Shown in pieces: positions 39,138 through 47,667 of a DNA stretch of 64,000 nt. The notes below the pieces were generated by a model, which was given only the letters and a program-made list of their open reading frames with translations, had not been told where the DNA came from and searched no databases. Each line of letters opens with the position of its first letter. Position 1 is the stretch's first letter. The translations under genes were made by a program, and so were the position numbers. Origin of the DNA: Pontibacter liquoris (GTDB lineage Bacteria; Bacteroidota; Bacteroidia; Cytophagales; Hymenobacteraceae); assembly GCF_022758235.1 (NCBI RefSeq), contig NZ_JALEBG010000001.1, forward strand, positions 1,178,001 to 1,242,000. The letters run 5' to 3'.

Positions 39138-39614
39138 CTACTTTTTACGGGGAGCTAATTCCAGCACCATGTGTTGGGTGGATACCTTAAAACCCTGCGC
39201 CTCCCAGAAGCGCACCCCTGTAGGATTATTGATGGCTACCTGCAACTCCAGGTGATCGGCGCCATGGTCTATGAGCCACTTTTTGGCTGCTTCAAACAGC
39301 ACTTTGCCTACGCCGCTACCGCGGTATTTTTCCTTCACCACTGTTTCGGCTACGTAGCCTTTGTGGGCCAGCTTTAGTCCCGGGGTAGCTTTGCGCATGC
39401 TGGCGATCAGCAGGCCCTGCCATTCATCGTCCTGCACAAAACCAAAGATGCGGGTGTCCTTGTCTTTCATGCGGTAAAGCAGCTCGGCTTTAAGGGCTTG
39501 CTCCTGCTCGGGGTAGTAGGCAAACACCCGGTGCAGGGGCTGGTGGTAGTCCAGCAGTTCGCGCCACAGCTCAAAAACATCATCTATATCGTCGGGTTCT
39601 GCTATTTGTATCAT
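39138..39614 (-). CDS. GNAT-family N-acetyltransferase
   Basis: The 158-residue protein has the GNAT fold. The acetyl-CoA loop VVKEKYRGSGVGKVLFEAAK (R-G-S-G-V-G-K) is clear, followed by HLELQVAINNPTGVRFWEAQ and GFKVSTQHMVLEL. It transfers acetyl from acetyl-CoA to an unknown amine. It stands as a single gene. Confidence 0.9.
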   Translation of the reverse strand: MIQIAEPDDIDDVFELWRELLDYHQPLHRVFAYYPEQEQALKAELLYRMKDKDTRIFGFVQDDEWQGLLIASMRKATPGLKLAHKGYVAETVVKEKYRGSGVGKVLFEAAKKWLIDHGADHLELQVAINNPTGVRFWEAQGFKVSTQHMVLELAPRKK

Positions 39615-39716
39615 CTCTCCTGCAAAATTGCTGTTGCTTTACTAACGGCAGGCAGTGCTTTTAGATGCTCCCAAACTGCAGGAAAGGAGGCCTTCTAAAC
39701 GGCCGGCCAGCGCAGC

Positions 39717-39938
39717 TTACTTATACCGGATGGTTTTGAGGTATAGCTCTTCTACTTTCTGGCGGGCCCAGGGTGTTTTCCGTAAAAAGGTCAGGCTCGA
39801 TTTGATACTGGGATCCGACTTAAAACAATTGATATTGATCTTATGCCCCAGGTGTTCCCAGCCATAGAAATCCACCAGGTACTCAAGTATCGCCTGCAGC
39901 GTAATGCCATGCAGCGGGTTGTTCTTCTGTTCTTCCAT
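39717..39938 (-). CDS. VF530 family small DNA-binding protein
   Basis: The 73-residue protein from [20 protein letters not shown] (ATG 39938; ATG 39947 would add MQG) contains [19 protein letters not shown] and [20 protein letters not shown]. This is the complete VF530 (DUF2132) motif set, with PLHG and KTPWAR. The family fold was solved structurally and DNA binding was proposed; the cellular role is unclear. Confidence 0.92.
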   Translation of the reverse strand: MEEQKNNPLHGITLQAILEYLVDFYGWEHLGHKININCFKSDPSIKSSLTFLRKTPWARQKVEELYLKTIRYK

Positions 39939-40028
39939 ACCCTGCAAAAGTAGCGAATGTGCCGAACTTAAACAGCGCAGGTCAGGGCTGTTTTCCGGGG
40001 CCAGGGCTTTTAAACGGCAAAGTATAGC

Positions 40029-40589
40029 TTAAAAGCCAAGGGGCTTACCAGCTTCAAAGTCCAGCACCAGCGAGTTCATGCAGAAACGCTTATAGGTAGG
40101 AGGAGGGCCGTCATCAAACAAATGGCCCAGGTGCGCACCACAACGGCCGCACAACACTTCGGTGCGCTCCATGCCAAAGGAGTGATCGGGCTTGTACAGG
40201 ACGCCATTCTTGCGGATGGGCTCAAAAAAGCTGGGCCAGCCGCAATCGCTTGCAAACTTGGCATCAGACCGGAACAGGGCATTGCCACAGGCCGCGCAAT
40301 AATAGGTGCCAATGCCGGTCGCGTTCCAGTATTTTCCGGAAAAGGCGCGCTCCGTGGCTTTGCCGCGTGCGACCTGGTATACGTCGTCGGGTAGAATTTT
40401 TTTCCAGGTAGCATCCGGCAGGTTTAGTTTAGCGGTGTCGGTGCGGGAATAATAGGGATTTTTAGGGTGTTGTGCCTGGGCCGCAGCTGGCTGGGATTTG
40501 GCTGTGGCAGCAGCAGCGGGCTTGTTCTGGCCCTGGCAACTTAACAGCGTAGTGGCTGCCAGGGTAAGTATAAGAATGATTCGTTGCAT
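40029..40589 (-). CDS. msrB: peptide-methionine (R)-S-oxide reductase, lipoprotein form
   Basis: The 186-residue protein has a lipoprotein signal (LTLAATTLLSCQGQ), an Ala/Lys/Gln-rich linker and an MsrB domain. The zinc cysteines are in YYCAACGNALF and CGRCGAHLG; DCGWPSFFEPI and the catalytic end RFCMNSLVLDF are present. It repairs oxidised methionine in periplasmic or outer-membrane proteins. A lipid anchor fits an extracytoplasmic role. Confidence 0.95.
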   Translation of the reverse strand: MQRIILILTLAATTLLSCQGQNKPAAAATAKSQPAAAQAQHPKNPYYSRTDTAKLNLPDATWKKILPDDVYQVARGKATERAFSGKYWNATGIGTYYCAACGNALFRSDAKFASDCGWPSFFEPIRKNGVLYKPDHSFGMERTEVLCGRCGAHLGHLFDDGPPPTYKRFCMNSLVLDFEAGKPLGF

Positions 40590-40808
40590 TTTGCAGAAGT
40601 ATAACGGTCTGTTCTAATAAACGTATTTGCTGCAGGGGCGGATTGCCTGCTTAGTTGTGAGCACTGCAAAAACTGTGCGACACTGGCTGGTTTTGAAAAT
40701 AAAGCAAAACCATTGGCACTGCATCCTTGGTTTATGCCCGTACCGCAGGCATAAAGGAACCTGATTTGGCGGGGACATCAGCCCAAACAAGTATGAAGCA
40801 AGTATAAA

Positions 40809-40858
40809 GGCAGCACCAGCAAAACCGCCCAGGCGAGGGTTTGTTTGCTGGTGCTGCC
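40809..40858 (-). terminator. terminator-like hairpin after malQ
   Basis: A 15-bp perfect stem (40809-40823 with 40844-40858, GGCAGCACCAGCAAA and its complement) lies 22 bp past the malQ stop on the minus strand. A short T-rich stretch (TTTATACTT) follows on that strand. Confidence 0.65.
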
Positions 40859-40880
40859 ATTAAATTATTTTAATATGCGA

Positions 40881-42398
40881 TCAGGCGCGGCCGTAAAGCG
40901 CCGTGAGTTCCTGCAGGTAGGCGACCTGCTCCTTGCCGAACTGCCCGGCTTTGAGGCGCCATTCCCAGTTGCCTTTGCCTACGGAAGGCTTGTTCATGGT
41001 GGCTTCGGCACCCAGGCCCAGCACGTCCTGTACCGGCACCACCGCTAACTGGGCCACCGAGCCGAAAGCCAGATGCAGCAGCACCTCGTGCACATTTTCT
41101 TTGGTAATGTGCTTGTCGGTATACTCGCTCAGGCGGTGCTTATCCTCGGAGCTCATATCCTTCTCAAACCAGCAGCGCACGGTGCTGTTGTCGTGGGTGC
41201 CGGTATACACAATGCTGTTTTTGCTGTGGTTGTGGGGTGCATACGGGTTACGGGGCAGGTCCTCGCCAAAAGCAAAAAGCAGCACCAGCATGCCCGGTAG
41301 GTCAAATTCCCGCATCAACTCGCGCACGGGCTCGTCAATCTCGCCCAGGTCCTCGGCAATAATGGGCAAAGGGTGCTCCTGATGCTGCTGCTGCACAAGG
41401 CGCAGTATGGCCTCGCCGGGCGATTTTGCCCACTTGCCGTTTACAGCAGTTTTCTCCCCGGCACATATCTCCCAGTAAGCTGAAAAAGCCCGGAAATGAT
41501 CGAGGCGCAAAAGCCCGAACAACTTCAGGTTATGTTCAATGCGGTGTATCCACCAGTCAAACTCGTGGCGGGCCAGCACCTGCCAGTTAAACACGGGCGT
41601 GCCCCACAGCTGCCCGGTCTCGCTGAAATAATCCGGCGGCACACCCGACACATGGGTTGGCTGCCCTTCCTTGTCGAGCTTAAAATACGTCGGGTGCATC
41701 CACACATCGGCACTGTCGTGGCTCACATAAAAGGGCATGTCGCCAAAAAAGGCAATGGCCTTGTCCTCGCAAAAGGCCTTTAACTTAAACCACTGGCGGT
41801 AAAACAGAAACTGCTGGAATTTGACAAAATTTATCTCGTTCGTTAGTTCGCCGGCCAGGGCTTCCACTTCCTTTTTATGCTGATGCCGTATTTCTTCAGG
41901 CCATTCTACCCAGCTTTTGTGGCCGAAGTGCTGCTTAAAGGCTGCAAAGCGCGCAAAGGGTTCCAGCCAGTGCTGCTCGTCTTCCTCAAACCGGGCAAAA
42001 GCCTTTTTCAGGACTGCAGGCGGCGCGGAAGTATGCTGCTGCCAGGCTTTCTCCAGGAGTGCCCTTTTAAAGGAAGTGACCTTTTCAAAATCAACCTTGT
42101 CGTCCGGAAAGGCCGTGTCGGGCTGCAGGTCTTCTTTGCCGAGCAGGCCTTCTTCGGCCAGTAGTTCGGGGCTGATGAGCAGGGGGTTGCCGGCAAAAGC
42201 AGAATGGCTGCTGTAAGGCGAGTTGCCATACCCAGTTTCGGTAGGGTTGAGCGGCAGGATCTGCCAGAACCGCTGGCCGGCTGCTGCCAGCTGTTCGGCA
42301 AAACGATACGCCTCCGGCCCCAGGTCGCCGATACCGAACGGGGAGGGGAGCGAGGTGATATGGAGGAGCAGGCCGCTGCTGCGGTTGTTTAGTATCAT
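40881..42398 (-). CDS. malQ: 4-alpha-glucanotransferase (amylomaltase)
   Basis: The 505-residue protein is a family GH77 enzyme: SSGLLLHITSLPSPFGIGDL, WQILPLNPTETGYGNSPYSS, FFGDMPFYVSHDSADVW, nucleophile region LLRLDHFRAFSAYWEI, acid/base IIAEDLGEID and TGTHDNSTVRCW. It shuffles maltooligosaccharide chains, feeding longer glucans to TreY, GlgB and other enzymes here. Its ATG overlaps the treY stop by 4 bp, so it is the last gene of the treZ-GH57-treY-malQ operon. Confidence 0.96.
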   Translation of the reverse strand: MILNNRSSGLLLHITSLPSPFGIGDLGPEAYRFAEQLAAAGQRFWQILPLNPTETGYGNSPYSSHSAFAGNPLLISPELLAEEGLLGKEDLQPDTAFPDDKVDFEKVTSFKRALLEKAWQQHTSAPPAVLKKAFARFEEDEQHWLEPFARFAAFKQHFGHKSWVEWPEEIRHQHKKEVEALAGELTNEINFVKFQQFLFYRQWFKLKAFCEDKAIAFFGDMPFYVSHDSADVWMHPTYFKLDKEGQPTHVSGVPPDYFSETGQLWGTPVFNWQVLARHEFDWWIHRIEHNLKLFGLLRLDHFRAFSAYWEICAGEKTAVNGKWAKSPGEAILRLVQQQHQEHPLPIIAEDLGEIDEPVRELMREFDLPGMLVLLFAFGEDLPRNPYAPHNHSKNSIVYTGTHDNSTVRCWFEKDMSSEDKHRLSEYTDKHITKENVHEVLLHLAFGSVAQLAVVPVQDVLGLGAEATMNKPSVGKGNWEWRLKAGQFGKEQVAYLQELTALYGRA

Positions 42399-45115
42399 AG
42401 GGTTTGGGCGGTTAAAAGGGCTACCGGAAAAGTTTGCAACACCGACGCTGCGGCTAGTGAGCCGTTTGCATGCAGCGTGGTGTTATCCAGGGCATGGTGC
42501 CACTGGGCGGGCGCATCAGGGGGCAGTACCAGGGCGGTGTCCTGCCATACTTTTTCTCCCAGGGGCAGCTCCTCGTTTGAGATCAACTCCACCAGCAGGC
42601 GCGGCACCACCACCAGGCACCATTGTTTCTGGTAACGGCGCGCGTACGCAAACAGGTGCCGGCTATACTTGCCCGTAATGCTTACCGGAATATATTCGCC
42701 TTCTTCAAAAAGGTCCGGCCATTGCAGGCGCACATGCAGCACTTTGTACAAAAGGTAGAGCTTCACCTGGCCGCTGGCCGGCTGGTGCAGGAGCTTTGCA
42801 TGCAAGTGCGTGCTGTTCTCTTCCTGCTGCTTTATTTCGTGCAGGAACGCTTGTCGCTGGGCGTAATCGACTGGGCGGCGGTTGTCGGGGTCTACCAGGC
42901 TGAAGTCCCACAGCTCGCAGCCCTGGTACACATCGGGCACCCCGGGGCAGGTGGTTTTTAACAGCACCTGGCACAGCGAGTAGAGCCAGCCGTAGTGGGC
43001 AATTTTCCGGAAAAAAGGATAAAAGGATTGCCAGAATGCTTCGTCTTCCTGCAACAATTTTTGGACCAGTTCCTTTACGGCCTCCTCATAGTTTTCATTC
43101 GGGTCGGCCCAGTCGGTTTTTACTTTTGCCTCGCGCAAGGCCTTGGTCAGGTATTCCTGCAGGCGCTCCACCAGGGTGTCATCAGCCTGGGTATCTTCCA
43201 TAGGCAGCGCGCCCAGCATGGTCTGGAACATAAAGTACAGGTCGTTGGCGGTGGGCTTCTGGGTATACTTGCGCGCAATGGTGTACCACTGCTGCACATG
43301 CTGTTCCCAGACTTCGGGCAGCTCCGTCAACACGTTCAGGCGCACGCGGGCGCCTTCGCCGCGTTTGGTATCGTGGGTGGCCGTGGCGTTGAGCGAGTGC
43401 GGGTAGGTTAGCTGCCGGTGCTGCATTTTGGCGTGGAACTCGTCGGGCTCCAGGTGGAAAATGTTAGGACTGTTGCCTACCTCGTTCAGCGATATCAGGC
43501 GGTTATAGTTGTAGAAGGTGGTATCCTCCACACCCTTTGCTGCCAAGGGGCCCGTAAACTGCTGGCTGCGCATTACAAAGTATAGCTTGTTGTGTTTGCG
43601 TTCCTCACTATCCTCTGGCTCCAATGTGAAGAGGCGGTGCAGCCCGTCGAGTTGTTCGGTTTGGCCGGGGGCCTGCTTTCGGGCTTCGGCAAAGGCCTCG
43701 TCTACAACCGCCATTTCCTGTTTTGACAGCGGCAGGCGGTTACCATAAATGCAGTATACCGGAAACGCAGCCAGCAGGGCAGCCAGCGCCTTGCGCCACT
43801 GGTCTTCAGGCTCGGCCGGGATCAGCTGCCGCTCCTGCAGCAGGCGTAGCAGGTTTTTCAGCTCGCCCTGCATGTAGTTGTTGAGGATGAAGATCTTTTT
43901 ATCATAGACCAGCTGCTCATAGTTCAGGGGGGCATTGGGCACCAGGTGGCGGTAACTGTCGGTGAGCTTGCGGCGACCGGCCCCTGAAGTATACAGGTTG
44001 CTGACCTGCGCCAGGAAATCGTAGCCACTGTTGCCCTGTATGGGCCAGCGCTCGGGCAGGTGCTCTTCTCCCTCCAGGATTTTCTCTACGATTAGGTAAG
44101 CTTCCGGGCCGGCCAGCTGGCGTAGCCGCTTGAGGTAGGTAGTGGGGTCAAACAGGCCATCTACATGGTCTACGCGCAGGCCCTGCACCAGCCCTTCTTC
44201 ACAGAGCTGCTGAATAAACTGGTGGTACTGGTCAAACACTTCGGGCCGCTCCATACTCAGGCAGATAAGATCATTTACCGTAAAAAAGCGGCGGTAATTG
44301 ATGCGCTTTTCGGTTTCCTGCCAGAAACAAAGGATGAAGTGTTGCTGTGCCAGCACTTCCTGCAGCTGTGCCGGGTCCTCGTTCAGGCGCGCTACCACCT
44401 GCTGCAGCGCCTGGCTTATTGTTTCCTGCTGTTGGCCGGCGCGGTATACTTTGGTTTTGAAGTTGGTCCAGGCGGCAGGCGTGATGCTCGTTTCCTGCGC
44501 AAACTTCTCTAATTCCTTTAGCAGGGAGGCCACCAGCGTACTCACCTCTGGCGCGCCCGACAGCTGGCGGGCCTTTTCCAGCAGCGTGCGGTAAGTGGCT
44601 ATACTTACCGGATAAGCATTGTCGAAGTAATGGAGGGTAAGCCCCTGCTCGCTGAGTTTGAGCTGCAGTTCTTTTTTTTCCAGCACCTGCTCCAGCGGTT
44701 CGCCCAGAAAAGGCACCATCACCTGCCCGGCAAAATCGGGGTGGTTAAAATCAATGTCGAAGAAAGTATAAAAAGGCGACTGCGGCCCTTTCTCCAGCAC
44801 ATCCATCAGCCAGACATTGTCCGGGTGAAAGGCCATGTGGTTGGGCACAATGTCCTGCATCCAGCCCATACCGCGTTGTTTGAGTTCCTTCACGATTTCC
44901 TGGAACTCGTCCATGGTGCCGATCTCGGGGTTAATGCGGTAGGGTGCTGTAACGTCATAGCCGTGCTCGCTTCCGGGGCGGGCAACGAAAAAAGGTGCCG
45001 CGTAAATGGTGCCGATGCCCAGGGCATGCAGGTAAGGGATGATCTCCCGCACCTGCTGCAAGGTAAAGCCATGCGAAAGTTGCAGCCTGTAAGTGGAGGA
45101 TGGATTATATGTCAT
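42395..45115 (-). CDS. treY: malto-oligosyltrehalose synthase
   Basis: The 906-residue protein isomerises the reducing-end glucose of maltooligosaccharides to a trehalose unit. GH13 motifs are present: STYRLQLSHGFTLQQVREII, DIVPNHMAFHPDN, nucleophile region GLRVDHVDGLFDPTTYL, YLIVEKILEGEEHLPERW and, toward the end, NATATHDTKRGEGARVR. Length is somewhat above the usual 720-800 because of insertions (about 160-260). TreZ, in the same operon, releases trehalose from the product. Confidence 0.96.
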   Translation of the reverse strand: MTYNPSSTYRLQLSHGFTLQQVREIIPYLHALGIGTIYAAPFFVARPGSEHGYDVTAPYRINPEIGTMDEFQEIVKELKQRGMGWMQDIVPNHMAFHPDNVWLMDVLEKGPQSPFYTFFDIDFNHPDFAGQVMVPFLGEPLEQVLEKKELQLKLSEQGLTLHYFDNAYPVSIATYRTLLEKARQLSGAPEVSTLVASLLKELEKFAQETSITPAAWTNFKTKVYRAGQQQETISQALQQVVARLNEDPAQLQEVLAQQHFILCFWQETEKRINYRRFFTVNDLICLSMERPEVFDQYHQFIQQLCEEGLVQGLRVDHVDGLFDPTTYLKRLRQLAGPEAYLIVEKILEGEEHLPERWPIQGNSGYDFLAQVSNLYTSGAGRRKLTDSYRHLVPNAPLNYEQLVYDKKIFILNNYMQGELKNLLRLLQERQLIPAEPEDQWRKALAALLAAFPVYCIYGNRLPLSKQEMAVVDEAFAEARKQAPGQTEQLDGLHRLFTLEPEDSEERKHNKLYFVMRSQQFTGPLAAKGVEDTTFYNYNRLISLNEVGNSPNIFHLEPDEFHAKMQHRQLTYPHSLNATATHDTKRGEGARVRLNVLTELPEVWEQHVQQWYTIARKYTQKPTANDLYFMFQTMLGALPMEDTQADDTLVERLQEYLTKALREAKVKTDWADPNENYEEAVKELVQKLLQEDEAFWQSFYPFFRKIAHYGWLYSLCQVLLKTTCPGVPDVYQGCELWDFSLVDPDNRRPVDYAQRQAFLHEIKQQEENSTHLHAKLLHQPASGQVKLYLLYKVLHVRLQWPDLFEEGEYIPVSITGKYSRHLFAYARRYQKQWCLVVVPRLLVELISNEELPLGEKVWQDTALVLPPDAPAQWHHALDNTTLHANGSLAAASVLQTFPVALLTAQTL

Positions 45116-45233
45116 AGATAAAAAGATACAAAGCGTAGGTTATTAGCGGGCAGATCCGTTTGTTTTTAGTGTTGGTCCGCTACAGGTTATACATTGAAAG
45201 AAAGCGGGATGAAGCGTTTTGCCCAGTGCACGG

Positions 45234-47666
45234 TTATACTTTAAGGTTGAGGATGTTATAGAGCGCATCAAACGCGTTGCACCATTCCGTCGCAGCGGCA
45301 TCGCCCTGGTCCATCCGTTCCCTAAAGGCATCATATTCGTTTTGTTTTATCCGGAAAGCCACGTTCTGGGCCAGCCAGTAATCGGGTTCCATTTCCGAAC
45401 TTTCCAGCTGCGTGATCAGCTCAACCAGCACCTGCATGAGCCTGGAGTTATCCGGGTGCTCGCCCAGGCGCTTCATCAGCTGGTCTATTTGCTGGGTGGC
45501 GGCAAAGTTGAGAGTTTCAGTGTTGAGCTTCAGCTTCATAAGCACTGCCTCCGCCCGCAGGTCCTTCAGCTCAGTTATGTCCGGCAGGGCCGCCTCCAGC
45601 ACCCGCTTTAGTTTGGTGTCCACAATATACTCCACAGTCTGTTGCAGGGCGCGGGGCAGGTGCATGTTCAGGCTTTTCATGGCCACCATCAGCGGGTAGT
45701 TGTTGTCGTAGATCTGCTGAAAATCGTTTTCGATGTTTTGCATGGTCCGCGTCAGCACTTTGGTCAAGATCTTTTCCTGATCATCTTTAAAGAGGTGCCA
45801 GAACGAATAACTGTGCGACTCAAAATGCTTATCGAGCAGCATGATGGTCTCGCTGGTGTTTCCCTTTTCAAAGGCGGCCGACAGGTCTGCCTGCATCAAA
45901 CCGAAGGCTTCTTCGCTTACAAACTCGCGTACGCCGCCAAACAGCTGATGGTCTCCCAGGTGCAGCACCCCAAAGGTGACGAAGATCTCCTGCCAGGTGA
46001 TTTTGGAGGTGATGGTGGCCTGTCCGACAGCGAGTTTCTGGCGGCCCACCGTCCGCATCTGGTAGTGTTTGGTAGCGGCATGAAAGCTGTAGAAGTCGAT
46101 GTTATCGGGGTAGGCGGCAAACAGCGAGGAAATAGCATAGTGCGCGCTAACCCGCAGCAGGTCGACCATGGTAGGCTTCACAATGGTGATGTAGGCGTGC
46201 CCTGCATCTACCTGACTTTTGATGTTGCTCTTTGCCAGCGACAGCAGCTCTATAAAATGGGCTTCGAGGTTAGCCTGGCTGATGAGCTGCGCCAGCTGCA
46301 GGGCACGGGCCGCATAAAAAATGTCCTGCATCGTCTCGATGCCGGTTACCTCGTCAAAAAACCAGCCGCAGCTGGTATACATCAGCATGGTGTGGTACTG
46401 CATTTCGAGCAGCTCCAGAAAGCGCACTTTTTCTTCGGGTGTGAGCTCCCGGGAAGTATGGCTTTTGATGAACTTCTCGACATTCTTTTCGGAACGGTCC
46501 ATCACAATCTGAATATAATCGTTGCGGGCGGCCCAGGGGTCCTCCGGGGTAAGTTTCTGCATTTCCTGCTCATAGAGGGGCACGAGCTGGTCGCGAAGCC
46601 AGTCGAATGCATTGCGGAGCGGGGCGCGCCATTCCTGGTTCCACTTGGGGTTGCCGCCCGAGTTGCAGCCGCAGTTGCTGCGCCAGCGCTCCACGCCGTG
46701 CACGCAGCTCCACGAGGTATTCTCGATGATCTCGACTTCGTACTGGGGCGGAAAAAGCTGCAGGTACTCGGCATAAATGGTGATCCTGGCCAGCTGCTCT
46801 TCTTCTATCTGGTGCATGGCATAGGAGAGGGCCATTTCGCCGAAGCGGTGGTGGTGGCCATAGGTCTCGCCGTCGGTGGCAATGTGCATCAGCTGCGGAT
46901 CCTTGCTTGTTTCGTCGTAGGATCCGGTCAGGCGCTTGGCCAGCACTTCGCCATTGTTCAGCAGGCCTTCAAAGGCAATGCCCTGCGATACGGGGGCATC
47001 GTAAAAAAACAACACGATCTCTTTGCCTGAGGGCAGGTGGCAGAGGTACGGTCGGCGCGGATTGATCTTGGCGCCTTCCACGTTCTCCCAGGCAGCATCA
47101 TCCCCGCCGATCTTGCGGAAGCGCCGGGCCTGGTACGGAGACAGGATGGTGAATTTAATACCTTGCGCAGCCAGGGCCTCCAGCGTAGGCGTGTCGGCAG
47201 CGGTCTCGGCCAACCACATGCCTTCGGGCAGGCGGCCAAAGCGTTTCCGGAAATCATAGATGCCCCAGATCACCTGCGTCTCTTTGTCGCGCTCATTGGC
47301 CAGGGGCATAATCAGGTGGTTGTATACCTGTGCCAGCGCCGAGCCATGCCCCGAAAAGCGTTCCATACTTTGCTTATCAGCATCCAGGATGGCCTGGTAC
47401 GTATCGGGTGCTTTCCGTTGCATCCACTCCAGCAGGGTAGGGCCAAAGTTGAAGCTCATCAGCGCATAGTTGTTGATGATGTCCACGATGTTGTTCTGGC
47501 CATTGAGAATGCGGGAGGCCGAGTTGCGGGCATAACATTCGTCGGTGATGCGCTCATTCCAGTCATGGTACGGGTAAGCCGATTCCTGCAGCTCTACTTC
47601 GTTCAGCCAGGGGTTCTCTCGGGGGGGCTGGTAAAAATGGCCGTGTACGCAGATATATTTGTTCAT
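45234..47666 (-). CDS. DUF3536 / GH57-like alpha-glucan-acting enzyme
   Basis: The 810-residue protein begins with MNKYICVHGHFYQPPRENPW, the GH57 N-terminal signature, and carries YPYHDWNERITDECYARN and the catalytic-type GMWLAETAADTPTLEALA. The C-terminal 500 residues contain the DUF3536 region (ENTSWSCVHGVERWRSNCGC). GH57 enzymes cleave or rearrange alpha-glucans with a Glu nucleophile. Here it is 1 bp from the treZ stop and sits between treZ and treY, so it may trim or debranch glucan for TreY/TreZ, a role normally taken by TreX or GlgX, which I do not see. Confidence 0.85.
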   Translation of the reverse strand: MNKYICVHGHFYQPPRENPWLNEVELQESAYPYHDWNERITDECYARNSASRILNGQNNIVDIINNYALMSFNFGPTLLEWMQRKAPDTYQAILDADKQSMERFSGHGSALAQVYNHLIMPLANERDKETQVIWGIYDFRKRFGRLPEGMWLAETAADTPTLEALAAQGIKFTILSPYQARRFRKIGGDDAAWENVEGAKINPRRPYLCHLPSGKEIVLFFYDAPVSQGIAFEGLLNNGEVLAKRLTGSYDETSKDPQLMHIATDGETYGHHHRFGEMALSYAMHQIEEEQLARITIYAEYLQLFPPQYEVEIIENTSWSCVHGVERWRSNCGCNSGGNPKWNQEWRAPLRNAFDWLRDQLVPLYEQEMQKLTPEDPWAARNDYIQIVMDRSEKNVEKFIKSHTSRELTPEEKVRFLELLEMQYHTMLMYTSCGWFFDEVTGIETMQDIFYAARALQLAQLISQANLEAHFIELLSLAKSNIKSQVDAGHAYITIVKPTMVDLLRVSAHYAISSLFAAYPDNIDFYSFHAATKHYQMRTVGRQKLAVGQATITSKITWQEIFVTFGVLHLGDHQLFGGVREFVSEEAFGLMQADLSAAFEKGNTSETIMLLDKHFESHSYSFWHLFKDDQEKILTKVLTRTMQNIENDFQQIYDNNYPLMVAMKSLNMHLPRALQQTVEYIVDTKLKRVLEAALPDITELKDLRAEAVLMKLKLNTETLNFAATQQIDQLMKRLGEHPDNSRLMQVLVELITQLESSEMEPDYWLAQNVAFRIKQNEYDAFRERMDQGDAAATEWCNAFDALYNILNLKV

Positions 47667-47667
47667 G

